DNA from: Oscillospiraceae bacterium
Lineage (GTDB): Bacteria > Bacillota > Clostridia > Oscillospirales > Ruminococcaceae
DNA length: 64,000 nt
Assembly (NCBI GenBank): GCA_900768995.1
Contig: CAAGEZ010000042.1
Coordinates: forward strand, 1-64,000
Direction: 5' to 3'
The first letter of the stretch is position 1. Each line of letters starts with the position of its first letter. The notes under the pieces are model-generated. The model made no database searches, was not told the DNA's origin, and saw nothing but the letters and a program-made list of their open reading frames with translations. A program made the translations under genes and the position numbers. This document shows, one piece after another, positions 43,188-51,454 of this stretch.

Positions 43188-44237
43188 TTATTCAAACATT
43201 GAAGTCTGCTTTTCGGGTGCGCTGTAACCCATATGCTTGTACGCAAGGGCGGTCGCACATCTTCCACGTGGTGTACGGGAAATAAATCCCAGCTGCATAA
43301 GATACGGCTCGCACACATCTTCCAGCGTAACGGACTCCTCGCCTATTGCGGAAGCAAGAGTTTCAAGCCCCGCAGGTCCTCCGCCGTAGCCCTTGATGAG
43401 CATATTGAGGAAACGCTTGTCAAGGCTGTCAAGTCCGAGAGAATCTATCTCCATTCTGTCAAGGGCTATGGCAGCGATCTCGCCGTTTATGCGTCCTTGT
43501 CCGAGGACTTCCGCAAAATCACGGACACGCTTCAAAAGCCTGTTGGCGATTCTCGGCGTTCCACGGGAGCGCTTTGCTATCTCAGCCGCACCGTCATTAT
43601 CGCAGGATATTCCGAGAATAACAGCACTTCGCATAACGATATCCGAAAGCTGCTCCTGAGAATAAAGCTCAAGTCGCTGGATAATTCCGAAGCGGTCACG
43701 GAGAGGTGCTGTGAGCTGTCCCGCTCTCGTGGTAGCACCAACAAGGGTGAATCTGTGGAGGTCAACCTTTAACGACCTTGCGGAGGGGCCCTTTCCCACG
43801 ACTATATCAAGGGCAAAATCCTCCATTGCAGGGTAAAGTATCTCCTCCACCGCACGGGAAAGTCTGTGTATCTCGTCGATAAACAGAACATCGCCCTCGG
43901 AAAGATTTGTGAGCAGCGCTGCAAGATCGCCGGGCTTTTCAATTGCAGGACCTGAGGTCGTTCGGATATTTACGCCCATTTCGTGGGCGATTATTGTGGA
44001 AAGGGTAGTCTTTCCCAGTCCCGGAGGGCCATACAGCAGAACGTGGTCAAGAGACTCGTTTCGCTGCCTTGCGGCCTTGATATAGACCGCCATATTTTCC
44101 TTTACCTTGTCCTGACCGATATATTCGTTCAGAGTTTTGGGTCTCAGGGAATAATCTATGTCATCGTCCGAGGGCATTGCCTCGGGAGAGACCATACGCT
44201 CTTCAAAATCAAGCTCCATATCGCTTTGTTCCAGCAA
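43188..44237 (-). CDS. ruvB: Holliday junction branch migration DNA helicase RuvB
   Basis: 349 residues. The AAA+ motor has Walker A LLYGPPGLGKTTLS, Walker B VLFIDEIHRLS, sensor 1 LVGATTRAG and the C-terminal winged helix (EPYLMQLGFISRTPRGR). The N-terminus SLRPKTLNEYIGQDKVKENM is diagnostic. The start is taken as TTG at 44237 with GAAAGGA upstream; an ATG at 44219 is a weaker alternative. In this cluster it is separated from ruvA by the phosphatase-like gene. Confidence 0.97.
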   Translation of the reverse strand: MLEQSDMELDFEERMVSPEAMPSDDDIDYSLRPKTLNEYIGQDKVKENMAVYIKAARQRNESLDHVLLYGPPGLGKTTLSTIIAHEMGVNIRTTSGPAIEKPGDLAALLTNLSEGDVLFIDEIHRLSRAVEEILYPAMEDFALDIVVGKGPSARSLKVDLHRFTLVGATTRAGQLTAPLRDRFGIIQRLELYSQEQLSDIVMRSAVILGISCDNDGAAEIAKRSRGTPRIANRLLKRVRDFAEVLGQGRINGEIAAIALDRMEIDSLGLDSLDKRFLNMLIKGYGGGPAGLETLASAIGEESVTLEDVCEPYLMQLGFISRTPRGRCATALAYKHMGYSAPEKQTSMFE

Positions 44238-44264
44238 GATAAAGTCATTCCTTTCAGATAGCTG

Positions 44265-45479
44265 TTATGCACCAGTGTCAAATGACATAGGGGCAATATT
44301 TTCGGTAAACGGTCTTTTCCACCGTGAGGTCTGCTTTGTGGGGATAATGCACAGGGGCAGGCACATTTCATCGGAGGTTATTCCCCCCGAGCCTGCTTTT
44401 TCGGGAGCTTTGTGCTTTTGATTCAGAGCACGGAATGCAATGGACTTATCTCCCATTGCAAAGGCAACATAATCTCCCACGAAGTCATAAAGCCGCTTGT
44501 TTGTCTTTCCGCAGCCGAATATTTCTCTGCGGATAAGCTCGCTTCTGCTCATAAGGTGGAAATCCTCAGACAGGTCTCTTGCAAACAGCTTTTCAAAATC
44601 CGTCCTGCAATCTGCCCTCACATAAAAATCAACGGCACGTCCGCCGAAAACAGGTGGCATTATAAGGCAGTCGCAAAGGTCATATTTCAGATTGAGCATT
44701 ATTTCCGAAGAAATATCCGTCATTCCGTAAGCCGATGTGACTATGATAAGGGTATCGGTCATAGATTTTGACAGCCCGTTTACAGTATCGTTTATGTCCC
44801 TGATTATCTTTTTGACCTCGTCGCTTTTGCAGCCGAATTTAGCCGCTGCATCACGGGGAGCGTTCCACTGGACATATGTAAATGTGTTCTGGTCAGTCTC
44901 AGCGATCTTCTTTATAAGCTCAAACATTCTCTTGGGGTCTTCCGCAACCTTGTGATAGCTCTTGTTTTCGGCTATCTTAACATTTGGCATAGCTATGGAA
45001 AATGGCTGTACTGCACCGATTATAGAGCCTGCGATATCACCGAAAATGTTTTCATATGGCAGGATAAAATCAGCGGCATTTGCAGATGAAACAGGCTGCT
45101 CCGCATATGGGTCAAGGTTTGAGGAAAGCTCCACCATGCGGCAGAATTCCTTGAAAAACATCGTCTGTCCGAGACGGCAGTGCTCATTGGGATAAAGTCC
45201 CGATATACAGCTCGTTTCCGCCGCCGCAGGGTATGAGGGGCAGACAGATGTAAGCTGCTCGGTCATCTTTTTGATAAGTATGTCCGAGGGCTTCAGCGAA
45301 TCTCTCAGCATATTTTCCCCTGCCCCGCAAAGAACAATGAGGACAACGTTTTTATACATCTTGTTAAGCTCGGTATCAAGCTTTTCTATTGTGGGGACAT
45401 TCACAGGCAGTCTGTAAAACTTCTTCACAGATGCCGTCACATTAACAGGACACTTATTGTAATTCGGAAATACAAGCAC
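44265..45479 (-). CDS. Alkaline-phosphatase-superfamily protein lacking metal ligands
   Basis: 404 residues. The fold resembles type I phosphodiesterase/nucleotide pyrophosphatases: VVLIVLCGAGENML at 45-58 (the usual metal Asp is Cys51), AAETSCISGLYPNEH at 86-100 (nucleophile-position Thr89 kept), WNAPRDAAAKFG at 205-216 (Asp210 kept, His replaced by Lys214), VTSAYGMTD at 248-255 (the usual Asp-His pair is Ala-Tyr) and SGGITSDEMCLPL near 366 (last His lost). A two-zinc centre cannot form as usual, so a pseudo-enzyme is likely. The start is a GTG at 45479 with AAGGA upstream. It lies between ruvA and ruvB at 12 and 27 nt. Confidence 0.75.
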   Translation of the reverse strand: MLVFPNYNKCPVNVTASVKKFYRLPVNVPTIEKLDTELNKMYKNVVLIVLCGAGENMLRDSLKPSDILIKKMTEQLTSVCPSYPAAAETSCISGLYPNEHCRLGQTMFFKEFCRMVELSSNLDPYAEQPVSSANAADFILPYENIFGDIAGSIIGAVQPFSIAMPNVKIAENKSYHKVAEDPKRMFELIKKIAETDQNTFTYVQWNAPRDAAAKFGCKSDEVKKIIRDINDTVNGLSKSMTDTLIIVTSAYGMTDISSEIMLNLKYDLCDCLIMPPVFGGRAVDFYVRADCRTDFEKLFARDLSEDFHLMSRSELIRREIFGCGKTNKRLYDFVGDYVAFAMGDKSIAFRALNQKHKAPEKAGSGGITSDEMCLPLCIIPTKQTSRWKRPFTENIAPMSFDTGA

Positions 45480-45491
45480 GAAAACCAGTCC

Positions 45492-46103
45492 TTATTTAAA
45501 TTTGGCAAGGCCCTTAAGGGCAAGTCGGATAAGCTCTTCTGCGGAAAGGGAGGGGTCAAGCTGAGAAACGGCATTTTCCGCCTCTGCCTGAGAGTAGCCG
45601 AGAACAAGGAGCGCATCGACCGCCTCTGCGGCTGCACCGTCTGAGATAAAAGCTCTGTTAACAGGGCCTGCGGGAGCGGAACGGGAAAGCGTCATCTGTT
45701 CCTTGGAAAGCTTGTCTTTTAGCTCAAGAACTATTCTCTGAGCCATTTTTGGGCCAACGCCCTTTACCTTTGTAAGCTGCTTGAAATCGCCTGTTGCCAC
45801 GGCAAGGGCAAAGTTATTTGGGTCAATATCCGAAAGAATGGACAAAGCCGCCTTTGGACCGACTCCCGAAACGCCCAGCAGCATTTTAAAGCAGCCAAGC
45901 TCTCGTTTGTCATAAAAGCCGAAAAGCTCTGTGCCGTCCTCTCTGACCTGCAAATGAGTGTAGAGCATAACCTCATCGCCGATATTTCCGAGAGCCGCAA
46001 GGGTATTGTATGTAGTGCGGCAGCCATAGCCCACACCTGCACATTCGACCACTGCAAGCCCTGCTTCCTTTATAATGAGCGTTCCTCTTACGCTGTATAT
46101 CAT
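45492..46103 (-). CDS. ruvA: Holliday junction DNA-binding protein RuvA
   Basis: 203 residues. N-terminal OB fold (MIYSVRGTLIIKEAGLAVVE, VGYGCRTTYNTLA), two helix-hairpin-helix motifs (LLGVSGVGPKAALSILSDI and LTKVKGVGPKMAQRIVLELK), and the C-terminal three-helix domain that contacts RuvB (DALLVLGYSQAEAENAV). It forms the junction-binding tetramer of the RuvAB complex. It lies 14 nt after ruvC. Confidence 0.97.
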   Translation of the reverse strand: MIYSVRGTLIIKEAGLAVVECAGVGYGCRTTYNTLAALGNIGDEVMLYTHLQVREDGTELFGFYDKRELGCFKMLLGVSGVGPKAALSILSDIDPNNFALAVATGDFKQLTKVKGVGPKMAQRIVLELKDKLSKEQMTLSRSAPAGPVNRAFISDGAAAEAVDALLVLGYSQAEAENAVSQLDPSLSAEELIRLALKGLAKFK

Positions 46104-46117
46104 TTCTCACATTCCTT

Positions 46118-46606
46118 TCATTGACCCAGCTTTATTGCCGATGAGCTGTGACCGTGGCATATGGCAAGCGCCAGTGCATCGGCGGTATCATCAGGCTTCG
46201 GCACTCTCGCAAGTCCGAGAATGCTTCGGGTCATCTCCATTACCTGCTTTTTCTCAGCTCTGCCGTAGCCCACAACAGACTGCTTTACCTGCAAGGGAGT
46301 ATATTCATATATTGGTATGCCGCTTTCCACAGCCGCAAGGATTATGACCCCTCTTGCCTGTGCAACGTCGATACCCGTTTTCTGATTGGTGTTGAAAAAG
46401 AGCTTTTCAATGCTCATCGCTTCGGGCTTGTATGTGTTTATGACCGTTTTCATATCATTGTAGATATCCAGAAGCCTGAGGGAAAAATCAGCTCCCGCTG
46501 CGGTGGTTATTGCCCCATAGCCCTTGGGCTTGAAGCCGTAGCCGTCATAATCCAGTATGCCGTAGCCCACAATGGCATAGCCCGGGTCTATTCCGAGAAT
46601 TATCAA
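46118..46606 (-). CDS. ruvC: Holliday junction resolvase RuvC
   Basis: 162 residues. It cuts Holliday junctions as a dimer. Catalytic acids are visible in ILGIDPGYAIVGYG, MSIEKLFFNTNQKTGIDVAQARG (first Glu) and the late PKPDDTADALALAICHGH (two Asp). The start is a TTG at 46606, with AAGGAG 9 nt upstream. It is the first gene of the ruv cluster, behind a good promoter. Confidence 0.97.
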   Translation of the reverse strand: MIILGIDPGYAIVGYGILDYDGYGFKPKGYGAITTAAGADFSLRLLDIYNDMKTVINTYKPEAMSIEKLFFNTNQKTGIDVAQARGVIILAAVESGIPIYEYTPLQVKQSVVGYGRAEKKQVMEMTRSILGLARVPKPDDTADALALAICHGHSSSAIKLGQ

Positions 46607-46641
46607 ATATGTTCGCTCCTTGAAAGCTATAGTTACATTTT

Positions 46642-46670
46642 ATTATAGCACATATCTTTCATCTGTGCAA
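46642..46670 (-). promoter_or_regulatory. ruv cluster promoter
   Basis: Minus strand: TTGCAC (46670-46665), 17-nt spacer, TATAAT (46647-46642), about 35 nt upstream of ruvC. It may drive ruvC, ruvA, the phosphatase-like gene, ruvB and beyond. Confidence 0.8.
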
Positions 46671-46706
46671 CCCTTTCCGAATATTTTTTTCCATACCCAG
46701 GGGCAG

Positions 46707-46740
46707 AAAAGGGATACCGCAGCGAAACGGTATCCCCATA
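46707..46740 (-). terminator. Terminator of the amino-acid ABC transporter genes
   Basis: 9-bp perfect stem (46711-46719 with 46728-46736), 8-nt loop, then a short T tail on the minus strand, just past the ABC ATPase stop. Confidence 0.8.
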
Positions 46741-46744
46741 AATT

Positions 46745-47509
46745 TTATGAATTGTTATATCTTTTAAGGAACTGCTTTGTGCGCTCGTTTTCGGACTGCT
46801 CAAAGACCTCTTCGGGAGTGCCGTTCTCGATGATAACGCCGCCGTCCATAAATATGACCCTGTCGGAGACCTCACGGGCAAACGCCATTTCGTGAGTAAC
46901 GATCACCATTGTCATCTGCTCCTCTGCAAGACTGCGTATTACCTTGAGTATCTCCCCCGTAAGCTCCGGGTCAAGGGCTGATGTAGGCTCATCAAAGAAA
47001 AGCATTTCGGGACTGAGTGCAAGAGCTCTTGCGATAGAAACTCTCTGCTGCTGACCGCCTGACAGATTGCAGGGATATTCCTTTGCCTTTGAAGCAAGCC
47101 CCATTTTTCCGAGAAGCTCCATAGCCTTGTCCTCAGCCGCCTTTTTATCCATTCCAAGCACGCAAACAGGTGCTTCGGTAATGTTTCTGAGGACGCTGAA
47201 ATGTGGAAAAAGGTTGAAATTCTGGAAAACAAGACCAATTTTCAGTCGGACATTTCTGAGAGTTTTGGGGTCGGCATAAACCGCCTTTCCGTCCTCTCCG
47301 CAGGATATCATCGGCGTGCCGCAGATAGAAATAGAGCCGCCGTCAGCCTTTTCAAGCTGGTTTACAATTCTGAGCAGTGTTGATTTTCCGCTTCCAGATG
47401 GCCCGATTATGGACACAGCCTGTCCTTTTTCAACGGAAAATGAGATATCCTTCAAGACCTCAGCCTTTCCGAAACTTTTTGAAATATTTTTTATTTCAAG
47501 CATCGACAT
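46745..47509 (-). CDS. Polar amino-acid ABC transporter ATPase
   Basis: 254 residues, of the HisP/GlnQ type. Walker A IGPSGSGKSTLLR, Q-loop VFQNFNLFPHFSVLRN, signature CNLSGGQQQRVSIAR, Walker B MLFFDEPTSALDPEL and switch VTHEMAFARE. The NLFPHFSVLRNI and GILKVIRSLAEE-like segments are characteristic of the polar amino-acid group. It is 19 nt downstream of the permease gene and ends at a terminator. Confidence 0.92.
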   Translation of the reverse strand: MSMLEIKNISKSFGKAEVLKDISFSVEKGQAVSIIGPSGSGKSTLLRIVNQLEKADGGSISICGTPMISCGEDGKAVYADPKTLRNVRLKIGLVFQNFNLFPHFSVLRNITEAPVCVLGMDKKAAEDKAMELLGKMGLASKAKEYPCNLSGGQQQRVSIARALALSPEMLFFDEPTSALDPELTGEILKVIRSLAEEQMTMVIVTHEMAFAREVSDRVIFMDGGVIIENGTPEEVFEQSENERTKQFLKRYNNS

Positions 47510-47528
47510 AATAAAATATCCCTTTCCG

Positions 47529-48233
47529 TTATCTGTAATAGTTCAGTTTTTTCTCAATTATGGAGAAAAGGAATGTGAGCACAGTTGCGAGGACAAAGTA
47601 GAAAACACCTGCGATTATAAGGGGCACGAGGGAGCTGTAGACCTGCATCTGCTGACGGGCTTTAAGGGTTATCTCCGCATATGCCACAACATTTGCGATA
47701 GATGTGTCCTTTACAAGGGTTATGACCTCGTTTGAGGAAGCAGGCACTATTCTCTTTACCACCTGTGGCAGGATTATCCTGAAAAAGGTCTGCGTCTTGG
47801 TAAATCCGAGAGCTGCGGCGGCTTCGTACTGTCCCTTTGGTATGGATTCAATGCCACCCCTGAATATTTCCGCAAAATATGCCGCATAATTCAGTGAGAA
47901 CGCCGCAAGCACCGCATAGAACATATAATTCTCACTTCGTATGTCGATACCCGCAAGGATAGATGCAATAGGCGACGGCAACCCCTGAGCCAGCTTCAGA
48001 TATGGGATTATGTAATACACCGCAATGACCTGAAGCATAAGAGGTGTTCCTCGCATTATCAGGATATAGATATTTGTGAGCCAGGATATGGGCTTGAAGC
48101 GGCACATTTTCAGCACAGCCGCTACCATACCGAGGGGTATCGAGAAAAGAAGCGTAAATCCGAATACCTTTAGCGTCGGCACGAGGTAGTTCAGAAGTAT
48201 GCCTGTGACATTTAAAATATCCTCAGTCGTCAT
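47529..48233 (-). CDS. Polar amino-acid ABC transporter permease
   Basis: 234 residues, five or so membrane spans. The HisM/GlnP-type permease signature is clear: RGTPLMLQVIAVYY and EIFRGGIESIPKGQYEAAAALGF, with GFTKTQTFFRIILPQVVKRIVPA as the EAA-loop region. The ATG at 48233 gives the family N-terminus; a frame extension to 48320 is unlikely. No gene for a solute-binding protein lies on either side, so that component must be encoded elsewhere. Confidence 0.92.
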   Translation of the reverse strand: MTTEDILNVTGILLNYLVPTLKVFGFTLLFSIPLGMVAAVLKMCRFKPISWLTNIYILIMRGTPLMLQVIAVYYIIPYLKLAQGLPSPIASILAGIDIRSENYMFYAVLAAFSLNYAAYFAEIFRGGIESIPKGQYEAAAALGFTKTQTFFRIILPQVVKRIVPASSNEVITLVKDTSIANVVAYAEITLKARQQMQVYSSLVPLIIAGVFYFVLATVLTFLFSIIEKKLNYYR

Positions 48234-48276
48234 TAAAAAAATCAATCCTTTCGGGATAAAAAGCAATATTATTTTT

Positions 48277-48305
48277 ATTATATCAGATTTTTCCGAATAT
48301 TGCAA
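48277..48305 (-). promoter_or_regulatory. Promoter of the amino-acid ABC transporter
   Basis: Minus strand: TTGCAA (48305-48300), 17-nt spacer, TATAAT (48282-48277), 44 nt before the permease start codon. Confidence 0.8.
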
Positions 48306-48346
48306 CAATTTTACAGTCAAATTTTTTTCTGAGCAACAAATTACGA

Positions 48347-48375
48347 TTGACTTTTTTGTAGAAATATGCTAAAAT
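48347..48375 (+). promoter_or_regulatory. Promoter of the FAH-family gene
   Basis: TTGACT at 48347-48352, 17-nt spacer, TAAAAT at 48370-48375; divergent from the ABC transporter promoter. Confidence 0.75.
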
Positions 48376-48404
48376 AATATAGTATATTTCAATAATGCAG
48401 AAAC

Positions 48405-48431
48405 AGCTGAAAAGCAATGGCATTTTCAGCT
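48405..48431 (+). promoter_or_regulatory. Hairpin in the FAH-gene leader
   Basis: AGCTGAAAAGC (48405-48415) pairs with GCATTTTCAGCT (48420-48431) around a short loop, with one bulge, shortly before the ribosome site. It lacks a T tail, so it may stabilise the mRNA or affect translation. Confidence 0.4.
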
Positions 48432-48450
48432 TATAGAAAGGATAAAATCT

Positions 48451-49332
48451 ATGAAGCTCATTACTTTTTTATACAACTCAAAGGAACTGGTCGGAGTTAT
48501 CACACCTGACGGACAGGGAGTCGTTCCCTGCTCCGAGCTTGGTGTGAATTACGCTGATATGGAAACTCTTGCGGCACATATCACCGATGAAGAGCTTGCG
48601 GCTATGAAGCAGAAGCTTGAAGGCTTTTCCGACGGCATTTCTCTCTCAAAGATAAAAATCCTTGCACCTGTTCCCCGTCCTTCAAGGGATATAATCTGCC
48701 TTGGTGTGAATTTCCTTGATCACGCTCTTGAAAGTGCTGATGTTATGGGCGGAGAGTACAGCGGTGAAAGGAAATATCCCATTTATTTTGCAAAGCACGT
48801 TAATGAAGCTGTGCCCAACGGCGACTTTATCAATGGACATTTTGACATTGTTACCGAGCTTGACTATGAGGCTGAAATGGCATTTATCGTCAGAAAGGAC
48901 GCTGTAAATGTCAAGGCTGAAAATGCTGGCGAATATGTTTTCGGATACACTGTAATGAACGATGTCAGCGCAAGATGCATTCAGATGCGACACAAGCAGT
49001 GGTTCAGAGGAAAGAGCTTTGACGGCTTTGCTCCTATGGGTCCCTGCGTTGTTACAGCGGACGAATTTGAATTTCCTCCCAAGCTTGACATTTCCTGCAA
49101 GGTAAACGGAGAGCTGAGACAGAAGAGCAACACTGCTCTTTATATTCACAATATCCCCTATGCCCTTGAAGAGCTTTCAAGCGGTATGCTTATAAAAGCG
49201 GGAACAATCATATCTATGGGCACTCCCGGCGGCGTGGGAATGGGCTTCAAACCTCCTAAATATCTGAAAAGCGGCGATGTTGTCGAGTGCGAGGTCCAGG
49301 GCATCGGCAAGCTTGTAAATACTGTAAAATAA
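48451..49332 (+). CDS. Fumarylacetoacetate hydrolase (FAH)-family protein
   Basis: 293 residues. An N-terminal small domain is followed by the FAH core. Motifs are DIICLGVNFLDHALES, the metal-binding DYEAEMAFIVRKDA (Glu and Asp ligands), VMNDVSARCIQ, RGKSFDGFAPMGPCVVT and GTIISMGTPGGVGMGF. Family members act as 2-hydroxyhepta-2,4-diene-1,7-dioate isomerases/hydrolases, acylpyruvases or oxaloacetate decarboxylases; the substrate here is unknown. It has its own promoter and GAAAGGA ribosome site. Confidence 0.9.
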   Translation: MKLITFLYNSKELVGVITPDGQGVVPCSELGVNYADMETLAAHITDEELAAMKQKLEGFSDGISLSKIKILAPVPRPSRDIICLGVNFLDHALESADVMGGEYSGERKYPIYFAKHVNEAVPNGDFINGHFDIVTELDYEAEMAFIVRKDAVNVKAENAGEYVFGYTVMNDVSARCIQMRHKQWFRGKSFDGFAPMGPCVVTADEFEFPPKLDISCKVNGELRQKSNTALYIHNIPYALEELSSGMLIKAGTIISMGTPGGVGMGFKPPKYLKSGDVVECEVQGIGKLVNTVK

Positions 49333-49342
49333 CATATCTGTC

Positions 49343-49371
49343 TTGACAAAGCGGCACAAATATGTTTCAAT
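49343..49371 (+). promoter_or_regulatory. Promoter of the transporter pair
   Basis: TTGACA at 49343-49348, 17-nt spacer, TTCAAT at 49366-49371 as a weak -10, 24 nt before the exporter-like gene. Confidence 0.5.
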
Positions 49372-49395
49372 GAATATATATCACGGAGTGAACTT

Positions 49396-50253
49396 ATGGA
49401 TCTTATTTTAGATATCGTTCTTGACGCACTTATAGATTCCGTCAAAATGCTGCCTTTCCTTTATGCGGCATTCCTGCTTATGGAATTTATCGAGCATCAC
49501 GCAGGTGAAAAGCTCTCACTTGCTCTTGAAAAAGCCGGACATTCCAAGCTTGGCGGTGCGGCAGTAGGAGCGGCTCTCGGCTGTGTTCCCCAGTGCGGAT
49601 TTTCAATTGCGGCTTCAAACCTTTATGCAAGCCGAATAATCGGTGCGGGAACGCTTATGGCGGTGTATATCTCCACCTCTGACGAAGCCATACCCGTTCT
49701 TCTTGCACACCCTGACCAGTTTGACGCTCTTTGGAAGCTTATCGCCGCAAAGCTTGTTATAGCGGTGATTGGCGGCATCATATTCGCAGGGATAAGCAAG
49801 GCTCTTCTTTCAAATGACGAAGAAGCGGATTTTGAAGATGTATGCACAGACTGCGGCTGCGAAAACCACAGCATATGGTTCTCCTCTTTTAAGCATACTG
49901 TCTCCATTTTCATCTTTATTCTTATCGTAAACCTTATTCTCGGACTTGTCATCGGCTTTGCGGGTCAGGACAACGTTTCGGATTTTCTTAACAATATGGG
50001 CATATGGCAGCCCTTTGCTGCCGCTTTTGTGGGAATGATACCGAACTGTGCTGCCTCTGTTATAATCACTGAGCTGTATGCAAGCGGAAGCATTCCTTTC
50101 GGAACTGCCGTAGGCGGTCTCTGTACAGGCGCAGGAATGGGACTTGCAGTTTTATTCAAAGCCAACCACAAAATAAAGGATAACCTTGTTTTCGTGCTTT
50201 TCCTCTATATCATTGGCGTTGTCAGCGGAATAGTGCTGAATGCCGCTTTTTAG
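49396..50253 (+). CDS. Putative multi-span heavy-metal/arsenical exporter (ArsP_2/DUF2899-like)
   Basis: 285 residues, about eight to ten membrane spans. Two repeated motifs face each other in the halves: GAALGCVPQCGFSIAAS (residues about 56-72) and GMIPNCAASVIITELYASG (about 210-230), each a P-x-C or P-N-C sequence in a membrane helix. A short cytoplasmic loop holds DVCTDCGCENH, a possible metal-binding site. The pattern fits the putative 10-TM metal exporter group, but its ion is not established. It is 11 nt upstream of the next transporter gene. Confidence 0.75.
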   Translation: MDLILDIVLDALIDSVKMLPFLYAAFLLMEFIEHHAGEKLSLALEKAGHSKLGGAAVGAALGCVPQCGFSIAASNLYASRIIGAGTLMAVYISTSDEAIPVLLAHPDQFDALWKLIAAKLVIAVIGGIIFAGISKALLSNDEEADFEDVCTDCGCENHSIWFSSFKHTVSIFIFILIVNLILGLVIGFAGQDNVSDFLNNMGIWQPFAAAFVGMIPNCAASVIITELYASGSIPFGTAVGGLCTGAGMGLAVLFKANHKIKDNLVFVLFLYIIGVVSGIVLNAAF

Positions 50254-50264
50254 GAGTGTTTATT

Positions 50265-51365
50265 TTGAGCTTAAAAAAGCTTCTGAAAAAAGAGACCACC
50301 GCTATAATCGCTGCTGCGCTGGCACTAATATCCTGTATGTTCGTGCCAGTAACGGACTATGTGGAGTATATCGACACAAATCTTATCGGCATTTTGTTCT
50401 GTCTTATGGCTGTTGTGGGCGGACTTACGGAAAACAATGTTTTTAAGAAATTATCCGCAGATGTTATCAAGGCTGCGAAGAATACCCGTATCCTTGCGGC
50501 TTCGCTTGTGTTCACCGTTTTTTTCATATCAATGCTCATCACAAACGATGTGGCACTTATTGCGTTTATCCCGTTTACCATAATGCTCTATGAAAATATC
50601 GGACGCTCCCCTGTTTATGTCATTGTTCTCCAGACCATTGCGGCAAATATGGGCGGTGCTTTTACACCTTTCGGAAATCCCCAGAATCTTCTTCTGTTTT
50701 CATCATCGGGAATGAGTGCAGGCGAATTTTTCGGAATCACACTCCCAATATCGGTAATAAGCCTTGCAATGCTGGCTATCTCTGTTATGTTCATTAAAAA
50801 AGAGAATATTGAAATCGACAAAAATGAACACATAACACTTAAATGTCCAAGATACATAGTTCTTTATGCAATTTTATTTGTACTATGCATTCTGTCTGTG
50901 TTCAAAGTAATCGATATAATCTACGTTCTTGCATCGGTATGCATAGTTGTGGCGATACTTCAGCCTGTGGTATTCTCAAAGGTGGATTACGGTCTGCTTG
51001 TTACATTTGCCTGCTTTTTCATTTTTGTGGGCAATCTGAAAAATATCCCACAGGTATCGGATACTATAATAAGGCTTCTGAACGGTCACGAATTTGAATG
51101 TTCACTTGTTCTGAGCCAGATAATATCCAACGTTCCCACAGCCGTTATGCTTTCGGGATTTACGGATAACTTCAAAGCACTTATCCTTGGCACGGATATA
51201 GGCGGTCTCGGAACACTTATCGCTTCACTTGCAAGCCTTATTACATACAAAAGCTATACAAATTCAACCGAACCCGATACAAGGAAATTTGTCAGAGTGT
51301 TTACGCTGATGAATATTATCTTCCTTGCAGTTCTTTTCGCTTACACAAAGCTTTTTATGCTTTAA
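50265..51365 (+). CDS. ArsB/CitM-type (ion transporter superfamily) membrane permease
   Basis: 366 residues, about ten membrane spans. The signature segments are LVFTVFFISMLITNDVALIAFIP in helices near residue 90 (the TNDxALI motif), ANMGGAFTPFGNPQNLLL (GN/GNPQN, typical of this superfamily), and SQIISNVPTAVMLSGF near the end. The family moves citrate-metal, arsenite, or sodium/dicarboxylate; the substrate here is uncertain. The start is the TTG at 50265 with AGGAG 8 nt upstream, not the GTG at 50256. It is coupled to the exporter-like gene, suggesting a common ion task. Confidence 0.8.
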   Translation: MSLKKLLKKETTAIIAAALALISCMFVPVTDYVEYIDTNLIGILFCLMAVVGGLTENNVFKKLSADVIKAAKNTRILAASLVFTVFFISMLITNDVALIAFIPFTIMLYENIGRSPVYVIVLQTIAANMGGAFTPFGNPQNLLLFSSSGMSAGEFFGITLPISVISLAMLAISVMFIKKENIEIDKNEHITLKCPRYIVLYAILFVLCILSVFKVIDIIYVLASVCIVVAILQPVVFSKVDYGLLVTFACFFIFVGNLKNIPQVSDTIIRLLNGHEFECSLVLSQIISNVPTAVMLSGFTDNFKALILGTDIGGLGTLIASLASLITYKSYTNSTEPDTRKFVRVFTLMNIIFLAVLFAYTKLFML

Positions 51366-51389
51366 CTGTTTATCTGCCATAAATTACAT

Positions 51390-51418
51390 TTGAAAAATGA
51401 ACGGCTGAGGTATATAAT
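51390..51418 (+). promoter_or_regulatory. Promoter of the GH44-like gene
   Basis: TTGAAA at 51390-51395, 17-nt spacer, TATAAT at 51413-51418, about 37 nt before the start codon. Confidence 0.8.
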
Positions 51419-51454
51419 TATGCCAAGTACGATCATAAGTTCAGGAGTCTGCCT

